Shown: positions 20,848 through 32,474 of the stretch, piece by piece
Layout of the letters: the number at the start of each line of letters is the position of its first letter
Position numbering within the stretch: position 1 is the first letter of the stretch
Source: Ascaphus truei
Lineage: Eukaryota; Chordata; Amphibia; Anura; Ascaphidae
Length of the DNA: 64,000 nt
NCBI GenBank assembly: GCA_036426205.1
Contig: CM071568.1
Coordinates: 43,953,360-44,017,359, forward strand
Direction: 5' to 3'
The notes under the pieces: model-generated
The model's input: the letters and a program-made list of their open reading frames with translations, nothing else
The model's database searches: none
Told to the model about the DNA's origin: nothing
Program-made: the position numbers and the translations under genes

Positions 20848-21508
20848 TGTGGTGCTGAGGCGTACCTGCTAGTATAGAAGAGCTGAGTCTGCCGAGGTGG
20901 TAAGGGGCAACAGGACAGGCTTTTGGGTTGTCTCTGGGTTCTGGTTCATGGTGTCAGCACCTCCAGCTGTGATGGGATCCTTAGTGTATGGATGTCAGTC
21001 CCCAACACTGTACTCCATACCCCATCTGTCCAGGAATTGACACCCAGGCAGAGGTATAATGAACAGGTTGCTTTATTGGACATGCTGCAACTCTTCATAC
21101 AGCATAGGTGATACTGACCAACATCCCAGGACTTCAGATGGTGCTCACCTTGATAGTATGGGGCCTTGAGTCTTGATGTTCCCTAGGCCTTTTGGCCTAG
21201 GGTGGGCCAGCTCATCCATGCCATGGGAGAGTCTGACAGGCCATGCTCCTACTTTGGAAGGCAGAGCAAGACTAAACTAACTTTGGGCTACTCCTCTGAT
21301 TAGGATTATTCCAGAAGGGGCGGGCTCATGATATGAACCTATCCTGATAGGCTTACACAGGTCATGAGTCACCACCTCACTTCTGTCCATCACAGAGGAT
21401 GCTGCAGGGGGGTGTAATACCCACAGAATTAACCTGTTACTGGCCTGAACTTACTAGAGGCTTACTTAACAGTGGGAGAGACAGGTAGAATGGACTTACC
21501 ATGTTACA
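20848..21508 (-). mobile_element. solo-LTR-like repeat, minus orientation, close relative of 9060-9812
   Basis: It shares with 9060-9812 the edge TGTGGTGCTG, GTCAGCACCTCCAGC (20953), a reverse-strand AATAAA (CTTTATTGG, about 21071), GGGGCGGGCTCATGAT (21317) and CATGAGTCACCACCT (21362). The end ATGTTACA gives TG...CA termini. It is non-coding. Confidence 0.55.
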
Positions 21509-21589
21509 CATATATAGCACAACATAAATAACAGCCATGGGGCCACATGTGGCTCCTACCTCACAATCACAATGTTGCTAAAACCTGTT

Positions 21590-22075
21590 GTTTTTTTCCT
21601 CCACAATATTACAAAGATATGCCCTTTCCTCTGTTGCTCGACTGCTAAAACTTTGACACAGGCCCTCATTATCTCTCGTCCCGACTATTGTAACCTTCTA
21701 CTGTCTGGCCTTCCTACCTCTCTTCTGTCTCCCCTACAATCTATCCTAAACTCTACTGCCACAATCACTTACTCTCTCCTGTCTCAGCGTTTCTCCTGCT
21801 GAAATCCCTCTCTTGGCTTCCTATCAAATCCTGTATCACACACTCAGTTCTCCTCCTCACTTTACAGGCTTTACACTTTTTTGCCCCTTCTTACATCTCA
21901 GCCCTAATTTCTGGCTATACACCAGTCAATTCTTGATTGGAGGATGTCTTCTCTCTACCCACTTTGTATCTAAAGCCCTCTCCCGCTCACTGCCCCACAC
22001 TTCTAGAATGCCCTTCCCTTCAATATTTGTCTGGCTGTTTCTCTTATATGTAACGTCAAAATATTTGCCCTGACT
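21590..22075 (+). mobile_element. L2-type LINE fragment, reverse transcriptase C-terminal region
   Basis: The frame starting near 21640 reads LTQALIISRPDYCNLLLSGL and then LQSILNSTAT, the conserved L2/CR1 segment between the catalytic box and the SLHWLPV motif. After a frameshift near 21800, degraded LASYQILYHTL and later text continue to about 22070. There is no 3' tail. The fragment stops at the fold-back beginning at 22105. Confidence 0.72.
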
Positions 22076-22104
22076 TGCCAAACTTAGTAAATCTAGATCT
22101 TAAT

Positions 22105-22585
22105 GGGCCTCTGACATCACATTTCCAGGTCAGATGGTACAGCTCCAATCTGATTGGATGCTGTATCATGTGCCCACCTCTTTTTTTTTTGGTCGAAGGA
22201 TGTGACATCATCTCAAGGGAGGTACGTAACATTCTTCAAACCACATGTATCACATGGTATTACAATTGAAGACAATCCCATTGGTTGCTGTACCATGTGA
22301 TAGGTTATCTTAGTTCAAAAGGATGTGACGTCACTTTAAGGGATGATGTCACATACTTTTGAACTAAGGTAACCTATCACATGGTACAGCAACCAATGGG
22401 ATTGTCTTCAATCCCATTGGTTGTAATACCATATGATACAGCCATGTGGTTTGTAGGATGTGACGTACCTCCCTTGGAGATGACGTCCCATCCTTCTCCA
22501 AAAGAAAGAGAGCCGGGCACATGATACAGCGTCCAATCAGATTGGAGCTGTACCATCTGACCTGGAAATGTGACATCAGAGGCCC
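22105..22585. repeat. 481-bp fold-back with ~235-bp arms
   Basis: The left arm beginning GGGCCTCTGACATCACATTT pairs with the right arm ending in its complement at 22585, centred near 22345. Long blocks are identical between arms, including CCAGGTCAGATGGTACAGCT and CAATCCCATTGGTTGCTGTA. The right arm has an extra ~15-20 bp repeat of the CCCATTGGTTG block. By eye, most positions agree. CRE-like TGACGTCA occurs at the inner end of the left arm. Confidence 0.85.
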
Positions 22586-22593
22586 TATATAAG
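22586..22593 (+). promoter_or_regulatory. TATA-like box abutting the fold-back
   Basis: TATATAAG follows the last base of the fold-back directly. About 280 bases downstream, after a purine-rich AAGAAAGAAGA segment, AAAG is followed by GTAAGA (22871), a consensus splice donor. TATA box, transcribed segment and donor are in promoter/first-exon order, but no transcript evidence is available. Confidence 0.35.
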
Positions 22594-23299
22594 GCCTTGA
22601 CGTCTCATTTCAGCTCAAGAAGCCAACGTGACAACATCGTGTTGTGGATTTACCATTGGGTTGTTGGATTGACAGATGAAGAAAGAAGATAAAGAAAATA
22701 AAGAAATGATTACAGATAAAGAAAGAAGAAGGTGTTAGAAGATAAAAGAAAGAAGAATTTTGTTACCTGGTCCGGATCTTCTAGGTGGATGGCGTTGGAT
22801 TGACTTTGATGATGTCGCAGTACGTGAGCTTCCTGATGCCCCTGGATTCGGAGGGCCAACGCTTCTAAAGGTAAGAAAAATATTGCATTTATGTAAATGT
22901 ATTTTTTCTCCGGTTTTTGGATTGTATATGATTTAATTTATGTTTTTCATGGCCCATTGACTAATAATGTATTAAACTGTACCCCTTTAGGGTACAGATG
23001 AATACAGTATTAGCCAATGCATTTTTTGCTAAATGCTTGGTTTGTATTGAGCGGTTTTTTTTCTATTTTGGTTGATTCTGTGAATCTCATTGTTTGTCAT
23101 TTTGCTGGCTTGTTTTGTATTTTATTTTTATAGGTTGATTAGCGTTTTTAATTAATGATTTCTTGTGTTGGCTTCTGGTTTTAAGTGATTTGTTGGATAG
23201 TGGTTTTATTAATTAATTGATTGTTGGCTACTGGTTAAAATGTATTAATTTTTGGGAAGTTAGTGATTTTATTTATTTAATTGTTTGGCTAGTTGGCTA

Positions 23300-24790
23300 G
23301 TGTTTTCATTTATTGAATTGTGGTGTTTAGGTGCTTGTGTTTGATTAATGTTGAATGTTGGCCTTCATGTTTTTTGATTAGGGTTACCATTGAGTGCTAT
23401 AGTGGCTTATCGTGCCCATATTATGTGGGTATGATGTACCACCATGCCATTCTATGGGTACAGGGTGGGTATAGTGGGTCAGGGGTGGGTGGTTTGGCCT
23501 CCAGGGTGGGTAGCGGGGGACGGGGGTTAACCCCTTAATTATTATAGAGGTTATTAACCGCTACAGTGATTAAGGGGTTAGGGGCCATTAGATTGTATTA
23601 TTTATTGTATTCCTTCTGGCAACGGAGGACATGGCTCTGCAGTATGCTGATGAGGAAACCCTTAATTATGGCAGGGGTAAGTAGAACGGTTTTTATTTAC
23701 TTTATTTCTGTTGCCTGGCTAATGTTTGATTTAATAATGGCAAATTAACTATTATCCATAACTGTATAATAGTTATTTTGCCCATTACTGTACTGTATGT
23801 GTTTGGGGGGAGGTGTATTTATTGAAATGTATGCCATATATTTTTTTTTATAACAGGATTGGTACTTCAGGCCAGCAGACACCCACGGGGACCACTCGAT
23901 GACCCCCGGACACCCACGGGGACCACCCGAGGACCACTGGACACCACCGGGGACCACCCGGGGACCACCCGGGGACCACCCGGGGACCCATGTGGGTCCC
24001 TGGACACCCGTGGGAACCACCCGAGGGCTCCCAGACACCTGTGGGAACAACCTGAGGACCCCTGACCCCCCGGGGACCACCCGAGGGCCCACAGACACCC
24101 GCAGGGACCACCTGAGGACACCTGCCAGCCTCTGTGATCAATCCTGTGTTAAAATAAATAAATAATGGTTTTATGTGGGGGTTCAGGGGGTGCGTGGGTT
24201 GTGTATTGTTGGCTATTACATATTGGAATGTTTATTGGGGGCAGAGGGGGTGAATGAAGGGACAAGTACCCGCTTCAATCCCCCCCTCTGCCCTCAAAAA
24301 AGCTGCTATTGTGCATTAACCCCTTCATTGCCTTAGCGGCAATCCGCTAAGGTAATAAAGCTGCTTTAATATAATTTTTATTATTAGTGTACGGGAGCAC
24401 TTGACCGTGGGGATCAAATGCATAGGAGATATCGGCACCCCATAATGGGACCTGTATCTCAGGAAGCAGGGGTCCTTGAAGCTGAAATCAACGCAGTTCT
24501 TCTCTGGAGAACCCCTGCTCATCTACACTAGTAATAAAATGTATATTAAAAAACATAAATTTCAGACGAGATTTGCGCAGGGAGAGGTGGCTCGCTCTGT
24601 AGCAGAAAGGAATCGCCGGGTAAGTCCTTTTGAGAGAGGCGATTTTCACGCCGCTGGCAACTCACCCATTTTGTGAATTTTGCTATCACAGGTAATCGAG
24701 GCTTTCTGAATTCCGTGATAGCAACGCTCACAAAACGGCGATTTAAATGGCCCAGCGATTTTTTTTATGAACCCTTAGTGCATAGGCCCC
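23300..24790. repeat. large dispersed repeat, copy B
   Basis: This is partly homologous to 18800-19690: GATATCGGCACCCCATAATG (24428), AGCTGAAATCAACGCAG, the palindromic AACCCCTTCATTGCCTTAGC (about 24318) and an edge near GGCCCCTTAGGG (24785). It also contains a second AACCCCTTAATTA segment near 23526 and the GC-rich minisatellite at 23878-24120. No coding capacity is evident. Confidence 0.42.
23878..24120. repeat. GC-rich 12-bp-based minisatellite
   Basis: Units near GGGGACCACCCG repeat with longer 36-39 bp variants (ACACCCACGGGGACCACTCG). The central part (23945-23988) has four near-identical 11-12 bp units. Open frames rich in Gly/Pro/Thr are a by-product of the repeat. Confidence 0.85.
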
Positions 24791-24988
24791 TTAGGGTTCT
24801 GGAGTGTTGCTTTGCAATAAGTTGCAGTCTGTTCCACCAGGGGTTAGGTAATGTAATGCTCGAATTAGCTGCAGTGCATTACTTTGCCATAAATTGAAGG
24901 CCCTCTTGCACTAAATTGGTAAATAATTAGGATTTTCCGTTTGAGCATGAAAAATTCACAAGCTTTTTAAGGCGCTCCAAAACAGCTG

Positions 24989-25057
24989 TGTGTAATTTTG
25001 GCTTTGGAAGATGTGCAATTTTGGCTTTGGAAGATGTGTAATTTGGGCTTTGGAAGA
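24989..25057. repeat. three tandem 23-bp units
   Basis: TGTGTAATTTTGGCTTTGGA plus AGA repeats three times (24989, 25012, 25035) with two single-base differences. Confidence 0.85.
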
Positions 25058-25569
25058 TGTTCTACAATAAGAATTCTGTTCATATTAAAACAGTATTTTT
25101 GGAATGATTGTTATGTAACCTTCAGTATTGAATCATCTGCCATGTAGTTAAATTTAGAAGAGGAAGGTTATGCAGTTGGGCCCTCTGTCATTTTTGGATT
25201 TAAATTAATTACAGTAGGTGCCTTGCAAGGACTGTAAATGATTTCTTATATCTATCTGACTCAGTTTTACAGATGTACATGATGCACTGATCCAAGATTT
25301 AAAGGGGTTAAAGTTATGAATGTTTGTACTTTTATTAATACAGGTTATTACATATTCAATAAGCTGTGAAGCTGCTTCTCCATGCTAGCCACGATGTCAG
25401 TCCCATTAATTTGAAAAGCACTGGGGAGCAACTTCACAGCTTAGGTTGTCTATAACTCCTTTGTCCATTGACCACATTTACTGCTAATGTCAACCCACAA
25501 AGATCAACTCAAACTACCCCACTTCGCAATATACCCTGCACTTAAACACACCACTACAAATCTTCCTCA

Positions 25570-27215
25570 CACATCCGCCTTTCTCTCTCCCACACTCCCA
25601 CACTGATGGCAGGTGTGGAGGTGTGGGGCGTCTCCTCTCCTCAATCTGCCATTACCGAACCCTTTCTATTCCTCCCTCTCTTTCTTTTCCTTCCATTGAG
25701 GCTCACACTGGCAGTCACCTATCGCCCACCTACCTTACTCATCCCCCTTCTGTCTTTCTCTCTAACTTCGAATCCTGGCTCTCCTTCTCGCAATCCTCTG
25801 ACTCCCCTTCTCTCTTCTCCGTGGGGACTTCATCTACTATATTGATGACCCCTCTATCCCTTGGGCTTCCTGCTTTCTTTCTCTAACCTCTTCTTTTGGG
25901 CTTCACCAATGGACTGCAGCCAGCACCCACAAGGATGGCCAATACCTGGAGCTGGATTTCGTAAAAAAACATTTCTCTCTAATTTCTCCCTGTTAACCCT
26001 TTTCTCTCTGACCATCATCTCATCTCCAAAACACACAGAGTTCCCAGCACTCAAGAAAAGAGAAATGTCCACCAGAATACATCAAAATGAAATATTTTAC
26101 TGAACACCAAAGGTCAAATATACATACATAGAAAAACGAACACAGTGTGTACACAAAATAACGTGGTAATATATGGATGAAAACAAGCACAGTACAGAAT
26201 AATAAAATTAAAAAGTCATAATTATCAGAAAAATCCAAGAGGGATCAAGGGATGGGACCCATGAGTGAAAAAAAATACGAAAACAGGAGAGGAAAGGGGG
26301 AGAGGGGAAGGAAGGTAACACAAAGGGTTAACAGGGGGACATCATTTCAGGGGATGTGCCCCTTCTTCTGGCCCGTTTCCACAAGATTTAAAAGTAATCT
26401 GTGGTAAATCCTCTGTTAAACCTCCCGCTCTAAAATAAAAAGACAAAAGAAAATCCAAGCAAAAGAAGCCGTCCCAAACAAATGTTCCTAATGCCTCAAT
26501 GTCAAAGATTATGTGTGGCTGCAACAGGCTCCATGCAGTCAGAGAAAGCTAGGGCAGTGGGCTGAGGAACACCACAGGAGAAATGTACACAGGCATACAG
26601 ATCCCGGCATTGTGCTTGTTTTCATCCATATACTGTATTACCACCTATTCTGTGTACACACTGTGTTCATTTTTATATGTATGCGTATTATACCTTTGGT
26701 GTTCAGTAAAATATTTATCTTTGATGTATTCTGGTGGACATTTCTATTTTGAGTGCTGGGAACTCTGTATGTTTTGTATATGCTCCTCAGAGGGCTTTTG
26801 GGGTCTCTCTTTTTGTTCCTGTGCACCTTCACTTTATCAATTGCCATTTGTTTTGTTTAGGAGTGCTGTCTATACAGTACCTTATCCTTTTTGATCATCT
26901 CATCTTATTTTCGCTCTCTCACTTACTATTATCCATGGCTCTCATTCTATTTCTCAAACCACTCCTACTCTGTCACCTTAAACAATGTATCCTCTCAGCC
27001 GACCAGCCTCAAGGCTGTCATTAGTCCCCTCTTTCTTCTCTACATTGCCCCCCTCTTTGACCTCATCTCCTCCCATGAATACAACATCTGTTTTTTTGCA
27101 GATGACATCCAAATCTATTTCTCCTTACCACTATTCTCACGCAAACTTTCCACCCATATTTTTGCCTCTTTCTGCCATTTCCACCTGAATGTCCTCCCAC
27201 TTTCTACATTTTTTT
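25570..27215 (+). mobile_element. L2-type LINE split by an 868-bp insertion
   Basis: The left part (about 25640-26025) encodes degraded endonuclease pieces ending in a frame equivalent to FLSDHHLIS. The right part (about 26894-27215) encodes SFYFSNHSYSVTLNNVSSQP, LFLLYIAPLFDLISS and an FADDIQIYF catalytic box (about 27098). ATCATCTCATCT occurs at both edges of the insertion (26014-26025 and 26894-26905). Between endonuclease and catalytic box the first half of the reverse transcriptase is missing, so the L2 also carries an internal deletion. It is dead. Confidence 0.75.
26026..26893. mobile_element. 868-bp inverted-repeat element inserted in the L2
   Basis: Arms of about 150-165 bp pair across the element: 26027-26190 against 26604-26776, both built around CAGAGTTCCCAGCACTC, AATGTCCACCAGAATACATC and ACACAGTGTGTACACA. 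The right arm continues about 115 bp beyond the point where the left arm stops, so the structure is asymmetric. The 12-bp L2 sequence ATCATCTCATCT is duplicated on both sides, which fits a target duplication. The central 410 bp has no recognised gene. Confidence 0.75.
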
Positions 27216-27479
27216 TTTAGGTTTTTTTTCTTCACACACATGGTGGGATAGACTTTGGTCACAGAGTCAGTACCACGTGTGGGTCACCGTCTGTCACAGT
27301 CCTCTCAGTTAGACTGTGGCATTGTAGCTTTCCTGCCTGGGTACTGTAAACACTTTAATTCTGGTCACTTCTGCATGTGGTTCTTTTGTTCTTGGTTTTG
27401 TTACTCAAGCTGTTACCGGAACTGTAGGCAACCCTTTGAAATTCAAGGGCCACCTCTCATCCCACTTTCACACCATATG

Positions 27480-28025
27480 TAGGAGACGATTGCAGTTGTA
27501 GAACCAAGAAGACATAGATTTGGGGGAAATAAACATTGGCTTTTATTTAGCCCGTAGCTTCAAACAATTCAGAGATTTAAGGCAGCATGCAAAATAAATA
27601 AGACAGGCCAATACCTTGTATTGGCTGACTCATACTTCCCAGTCCCTATCTGCATAGCTGGGAGGATAGGCCTCTTACCAACCTCTGACCCAAAGTCCAA
27701 AGAAGTAGCTCTATACATCAGTTCGGGTCTGGGTTGCTGTCCATGGGGTGCACCCCCTGGCGGGTTTCAGGGACCTCTGTGTCCTGGAATAGAGGGTCTG
27801 ATTCCCTGAGATCCCTCTCTGAGAGCACACATGTCCTTAATGCTAGAGAGATCCCCTGCAGTTTAAGCAGGAGGGTTTTCTACAAGACTGATGAGCCAGG
27901 TGGAGACTGACTAATTGTCTGTAGCTGCAATTAATCAGCTCCGTGCTGGACTCATCAGTCAGATCCAAGCTTTCTATTTCTAGCCCTTTTTAGGCAGGAG
28001 TTAAGGCCCTGTCACAAGGATCAAA
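27480..28025 (-). mobile_element. LTR-like repeat, minus orientation
   Basis: A reverse-strand AATAAA (CTTTTATTTAGCCC near 27540) and the segment GAGCCAGGTGGAGACTGACTAA followed by GCAATTAATCAGC and GTGCTGGA (27891-27950) parallel the LTR-like pair at 36608-37223 and 37302-38036 (CACCTGGCTGATTAG, GTGCTGGTTAATTGCA). Edges are uncertain and it is non-coding. Confidence 0.4.
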
Positions 28026-28069
28026 TTGGCTTTTCAAACTCAAAAGGTGTCACTTTGCTCTGATCAAAG

Positions 28070-28420
28070 TCATATGTTTAACGTACTCTTAATTTTAAAG
28101 TTACATAAAAGATTCAATCTCTGTTGAAAGGAAACTTGGTATATGCAGTATGTAGGAACAAAAGATAATCCTTTTTGTAAAAAAAACCACTGTTCAGATT
28201 GTGATATGGAGTAAGAAGATAAATTGTATACTATTGTCTCCGATGTGCCTGTAGTTTGTGCAACCATTTGTTTACGGCCACCACGTCCGTCTGTCGGCCT
28301 TTATCCCTTCTTGGTAACAGAGGTTTGTGTGAGTCTAACAAATATTGTTGTTGTGTATTAGATGGTGTACCATTTCTATCGCCAAATTCAGAATCACTAG
28401 AGCCTGATAAAGTCAAAGTC
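28070..28420 (-). pseudogene. Penelope-like element ORF, N-terminal fragment
   Basis: The minus strand has two frames. One (28231-28416) reads SDSEFGDRNGTPSNTQQQYL and ends with DVVAVNKWLHKLQAHRR. The other (28070-28267) reads IVYNLSSYSISQSEQ, then LQKGLSFVPT followed by a decayed stretch. NLSS-SLSQSE-LLQKGLSFVPT is the same conserved block as in the remnant at 14340-14910. A frameshift near 28235 and the loss of everything downstream show it is inactive. Confidence 0.6.
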
Positions 28421-28429
28421 GGATTCCGG

Positions 28430-29110
28430 CTTGGCCTGGCACGCAGATGTCTATGACCTCCCGACGGTCGCCTTGAGTCAGTAAAATCTGATAGTATCGG
28501 TTCATGATTGATTTAGCATTGTTGGATGTTTATTGAGGTTCTTAACTTTGACAAATAATATTTTAATCTTTTAGAACTTTTTAACATATTTTTTACTCTT
28601 TTATTGGACATCATAGTCACACATAGTTACTTATCACACACTATGTCCATTTTTATCAAGGTTTATTGTCATCCCCTTCACCTTGTGATGTCAATGAGAC
28701 AGTGACATAACTTTATTCACATAATTGTTGCTCGGTTTGTGCACATCTTAATTACACCGTGCGGTTTATAAGTGTTGTTTGTGCAATGCAAACACTGGTT
28801 TCTCTCCGCTACAATGGATGACTTTTTTTAAGCTGTTTCCTTTCTATCGTAGAATATGTTCTAAGAGGACATTCTGCTGAGAGGTTAAGTAATTGTAATA
28901 ACATAGGACTGGCAAATTGCAGGTTATTTCGTTTTGGTGGTGAGCCTAAAAACAATTACTTAGCCAGTAAGAATATTTTAAATGATATGAGTAAGCTGCT
29001 TTCTCGTAAATAGCTGAAAGGCAGAGTGTTTACTTGTGCTGTCTTACTTCTTTTAGTACTTGCAGACACATAACAGGTGCATTGTAAATTCCAATACACT
29101 TCAAAGCATT
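28430..29110. other. AT-rich, no recognised features
   Basis: This may include upstream non-coding sequence of the minus-strand Penelope-like remnant. I see no hairpin or terminal repeat that delimits it. Confidence 0.4.
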
Positions 29111-29115
29111 ATAGA

Positions 29116-29800
29116 TGTAGGCTAGTGCCCCTGGCTATAGCCTTTCCACTGGCCTCAACATTATAAGTCCTGATAGGAACAGGCAGTGTTGGGGTTAAAC
29201 TCCTGCACAGGGCCTAGCCTACTGTTGCAGCCTGGATAGCTAAAATGTTGTCCTATCAAAGGCAGGCCTACCAGCAGTTTGGAGTGTCATACCTGGGGAG
29301 GGTACTGATTGGGTCACATGCATATGGTGTGATGCCTGTCACTACCTGGACCTGCCCTGTTATGGGGCAGGGTTACAAGCCCCTCCCCCGGATATAAAAG
29401 TTGTCACTCCACCAAATTGTGTGTGTGTGTTCCCTCCCTCAGGGGAGTGGGAGTGATCCCGCTTACCCCATCAGGGGGTGAGGGAGCTAAGGAGGGACTG
29501 TTCTGGCCTCAAGCCCCTGGGGTCTGCTCCAGGGAATGTGGAGGAGGAATAAAGACCAGTTGTACCATCAAGAGTTTCCATGTCTTGCTAGAGAGAGAGT
29601 ATGTGCCTGTGGGGACCAATCCTGCCTCTGCCAGGACCCTCATGGGATGGAGGGGCAGCACCCTAAGAAGGAAACCCCTGTCCTGTTGCTGCTCCCATAC
29701 ACCACCAGCGGAGCCCTCTGATATTCTGTGAGCTAACAGCACCAGAGCACACCCATGTAGCTACCACATCTCCCATAAGAGGGGGGGGGCAGGTGCTACA
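29116..29800 (+). mobile_element. solo-LTR-like repeat with TATA box and polyadenylation signal
   Basis: The edges TGTAG (29116) and CTACA (29800) give TG...CA termini. GGATATAAAAG (29391) is a good TATA box and GGAATAAAGACC (about 29549) a polyadenylation signal about 150 bases downstream, the order of U3, R and U5. The core (CATATGGTGTGATGCCTGTCA, GGGGCAGGGTTAC, CCCCTCCCCCGG) is homologous to the minus-strand block at 35987-36600. No target duplication is recognised. The 5' edge may instead lie near 29190. Confidence 0.55.
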
Positions 29801-30284
29801 TAACAATACAGGGATGGTAGCAACTCTCAAACAAGAACGGTCTTGATAATACTTTGTGTTCATTTCGAAAGAGCATCTGCTAAGGGTAGCACAATGGTGT
29901 GGGCAGCAAGTGTACCTTTTTCTGAATTTAGCGTATGTTCAACACTACATTCAATCAGGATAGTATGTTAGAAAGCTAACATTATATTACAGTAGGGACA
30001 CTTTGCTGAACAGTTTGAGTTGGGATATTCCCTACAAATCTGGGATGGTACCGCTCTGTGGGGGGACTGTTGACTGACAATTATGCAAATGTGAGGATTA
30101 AATTAGATAAAATCTTGGTTACTAAAGTAAAATCATCCATAAATTCAATTGGTAACACATTTGTTATATTAAGGATTTTGGCAATAAACTTTATAAAAAT
30201 GTAGTAGTCTTTTCTTATTTTATAGTCTGTAAAATTAGGAAGTGTCCTATTCACAGACTGTTTACACTAAAAATATATACTATG

Positions 30285-32013
30285 TGTAGCCCCGAGGTAA
30301 AATTTGGCTCCCTGACCTCCCTCCGCGCTTACCGGGTGGTTGTGGGTGCCGCCGGAGGCAGCGGTGGACCCGCCGGGAGAACGCGAGGGTGGGGGCCATT
30401 GCAGGGAGCGGTGCAGGCCGGTTGCCGGGGACGCGATCGGGCCGTCGCTAGGGCCGCGATCGCGTTGCCACCGGCTCGGCGGCTTGAGGAGAGTGCGCCG
30501 CCATTGCGCGTAGGTTCGCGCATGCGCAGGAGGCGGCCAGCGCGCGATAGGACTCCAGGGCTAGGGAGAGGTCGCGCGAGAGTAGGGAAGAGGATAGGAA
30601 GGTTGAGGCGGCCATTAGGGGTTCGCGCATGCGCAAGGGAAGCGCGCACGCGGCCCCAATGCATTAGGCAGCCCCTGGGAACTACAATTCCCAGGAGGCT
30701 TAGGGAGGCAGAGGTCAGGTGCTCCCTAGTGGCCAATAGGGCTGGAGGAAGCTCAGCCCGGGAAAAGAGATACATTTCCCGGGCTTTGCAACAGCAGTCA
30801 GGGCAGAGCAGAGGAAGGAGTAGGAAGGGTGCAGGGAGCGCGTGGCTCCTGCATCAGGTAAGGGTCCTCCCTAGATTCCCAGGCAGGCCCCAATTCCCGG
30901 GTAAAGGGCAGGGGGTAACTGAAGAGGGACGCCTTAGCTAGGGAGGTGACCCTTGAGTGTGGGAAGTGCTGGTTTGGCAGTGTCGCAGCGGAGAGTGCTG
31001 TGGGCACTGTCAAAGAGGCACGGTGTGCTAGCAGTGGGATTGCTGCGGGATCCGGGTGGCTGTGTGTGATTGCAGCTGTCTGGGTGTGTGTCGCTGCATG
31101 TGCTGTGCGCAGTGCGTGCAGTGTGTGTGCACGGTGTGAATCCCTGCAGGCTGACAGTGTAAGCTGAATGTTGGCTGCAGGTGTGTTAGGCTGCTAGGAT
31201 TAGCAGATACAGTTAAGACTGGGTAGCTAGGGGAAGGGGGGCGGTTATTGTCCACAGGCCCTAGGAGTTTTCCCCAAGCCATCCTAGGTTGCGGTTTCTC
31301 AGGGACAGGCCCTAGGTTAGGGTTGCTGTCACTCTAGTAGTCAGTGATAGGAAGGCGGTTGCTGTTCCCACGTGGTTGGTGTTGCCGTATTCCGGTTGCA
31401 GTTCCCGTGAAGCGGTGGGACCCTCGTTGGGGTCCACCGGCAGAGTACCTGGAATAGGATCAGACGGACGTCTGACCCTTTTAGAAGAAAGTGTGTTGCG
31501 GTCCCGAGCATCGGAGTGCTCGGAAGGTATCTTCCATATTCTAAGTGCACCAACTGGGCCCTAGCTTAAATAGTGACTGCGCAGTCACCCACGACCTTTC
31601 GTAGGAGGACGAGACATTGGGTGTGGGGTGATCACAGGACACTGGGTGGGGTACACCAGACATTGGGTTGATGTGATGCGGGTAGAGCATCTGGTTATGG
31701 TTATGTTATGTAATGTGTTATATGTGTGTTAAGTAAAGAGTTAGTATTGTTTATCTATAAGTGTTATTGTATTTCTTACTCAGGGCTATCTTTCCTAACG
31801 GGGGATCCTGGGTAAGTGGAGGCGCTGCACCAAGTACGGGTAAGGGTTTCCCCAGGCTCCCAGCTAGCGGAGGCTCAGATCTCCTGGAGCCACACAGGTT
31901 ATGCAGTACCAGTAGTCCCTTAGAGCAGGTGTGTTGCAGGGAAAGGGGCCGGTTAGACCACGAGGGGCCAATGTGATATTGGGTGGGTCGGCCGGTTCAC
32001 AAAAAGGGCTACA
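30285..32013 (+). mobile_element. 1.73-kb CpG-rich solo-LTR-like repeat with TATG duplication
   Basis: The ends TGTAGCCC (30285) and GGGCTACA (ending 32013) are 8-bp perfect inverted repeats starting TG and ending CA. TATG lies immediately outside each end (30281-30284 and 32014-32017). The first 600 bp is very rich in GC and CpG, and the last 400 bp is AT-richer. A related copy begins at 62350. They share GAAGCGGTnGGACCC, GTTGGGGTCC, GGATCAGACGGA, CGTCTGACCCTTT, CGAGTGCTCGG-type and TAGTGACTGCGCAGTCACCC blocks. Long open frames (for example 30282-30941) are attributed to the stop-poor GC-rich sequence. Confidence 0.68.
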
Positions 32014-32474
32014 TATGTATAATTATGGTTTAGAAAATGTATATACCATTGTGTCCCTCAGAGACAATCTGCAGTGCCCCTACCTTCCTGAGATACAGGC
32101 AGTTACTTCCCCAGATAAAACAGAAGAAAAGTCGCTCCCCAATATACGAATTTGTAGATATAGTGAACACTTTTTAATCACCATAACTTATTTTGGGTCT
32201 GGTTGTAGATATAGTGAAGAATGCCTGCCAGGTGGACAGAAAATGGCTACCGGAGAAATCCCCACAGTCGTAATTGTAGTTTATTGTGTCAAAATATCTC
32301 TGGAACTAAATGGATCCCGAAAGGAAAGAACGTGTTATGCACAATTCTAATGTTATATACAGATACGTTATCCTGTTACTTTTGCTGGAGGAGTTTTTCA
32401 AAAGAAAGTAAAAGGAAATAAAAGACAGACATTGAGATATCCCGTTAACAAATGCTCCGATCATCTGATATCTC

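Noticed and set aside
23859..24165. Pro/Gly/Thr-rich frames resembling a collagen-like protein
   Set aside because: They result from a 12-bp-based GC-rich minisatellite. There is no signal peptide, exon structure or uninterrupted Gly-X-Y pattern.
30282..30941. 219-codon plus-strand frame and a 148-codon minus-strand frame
   Set aside because: Both fall in the CpG-rich part of an LTR-like repeat with Arg/Gly/Ala bias. No homology is recognised and the related copy at 62350 does not preserve them.
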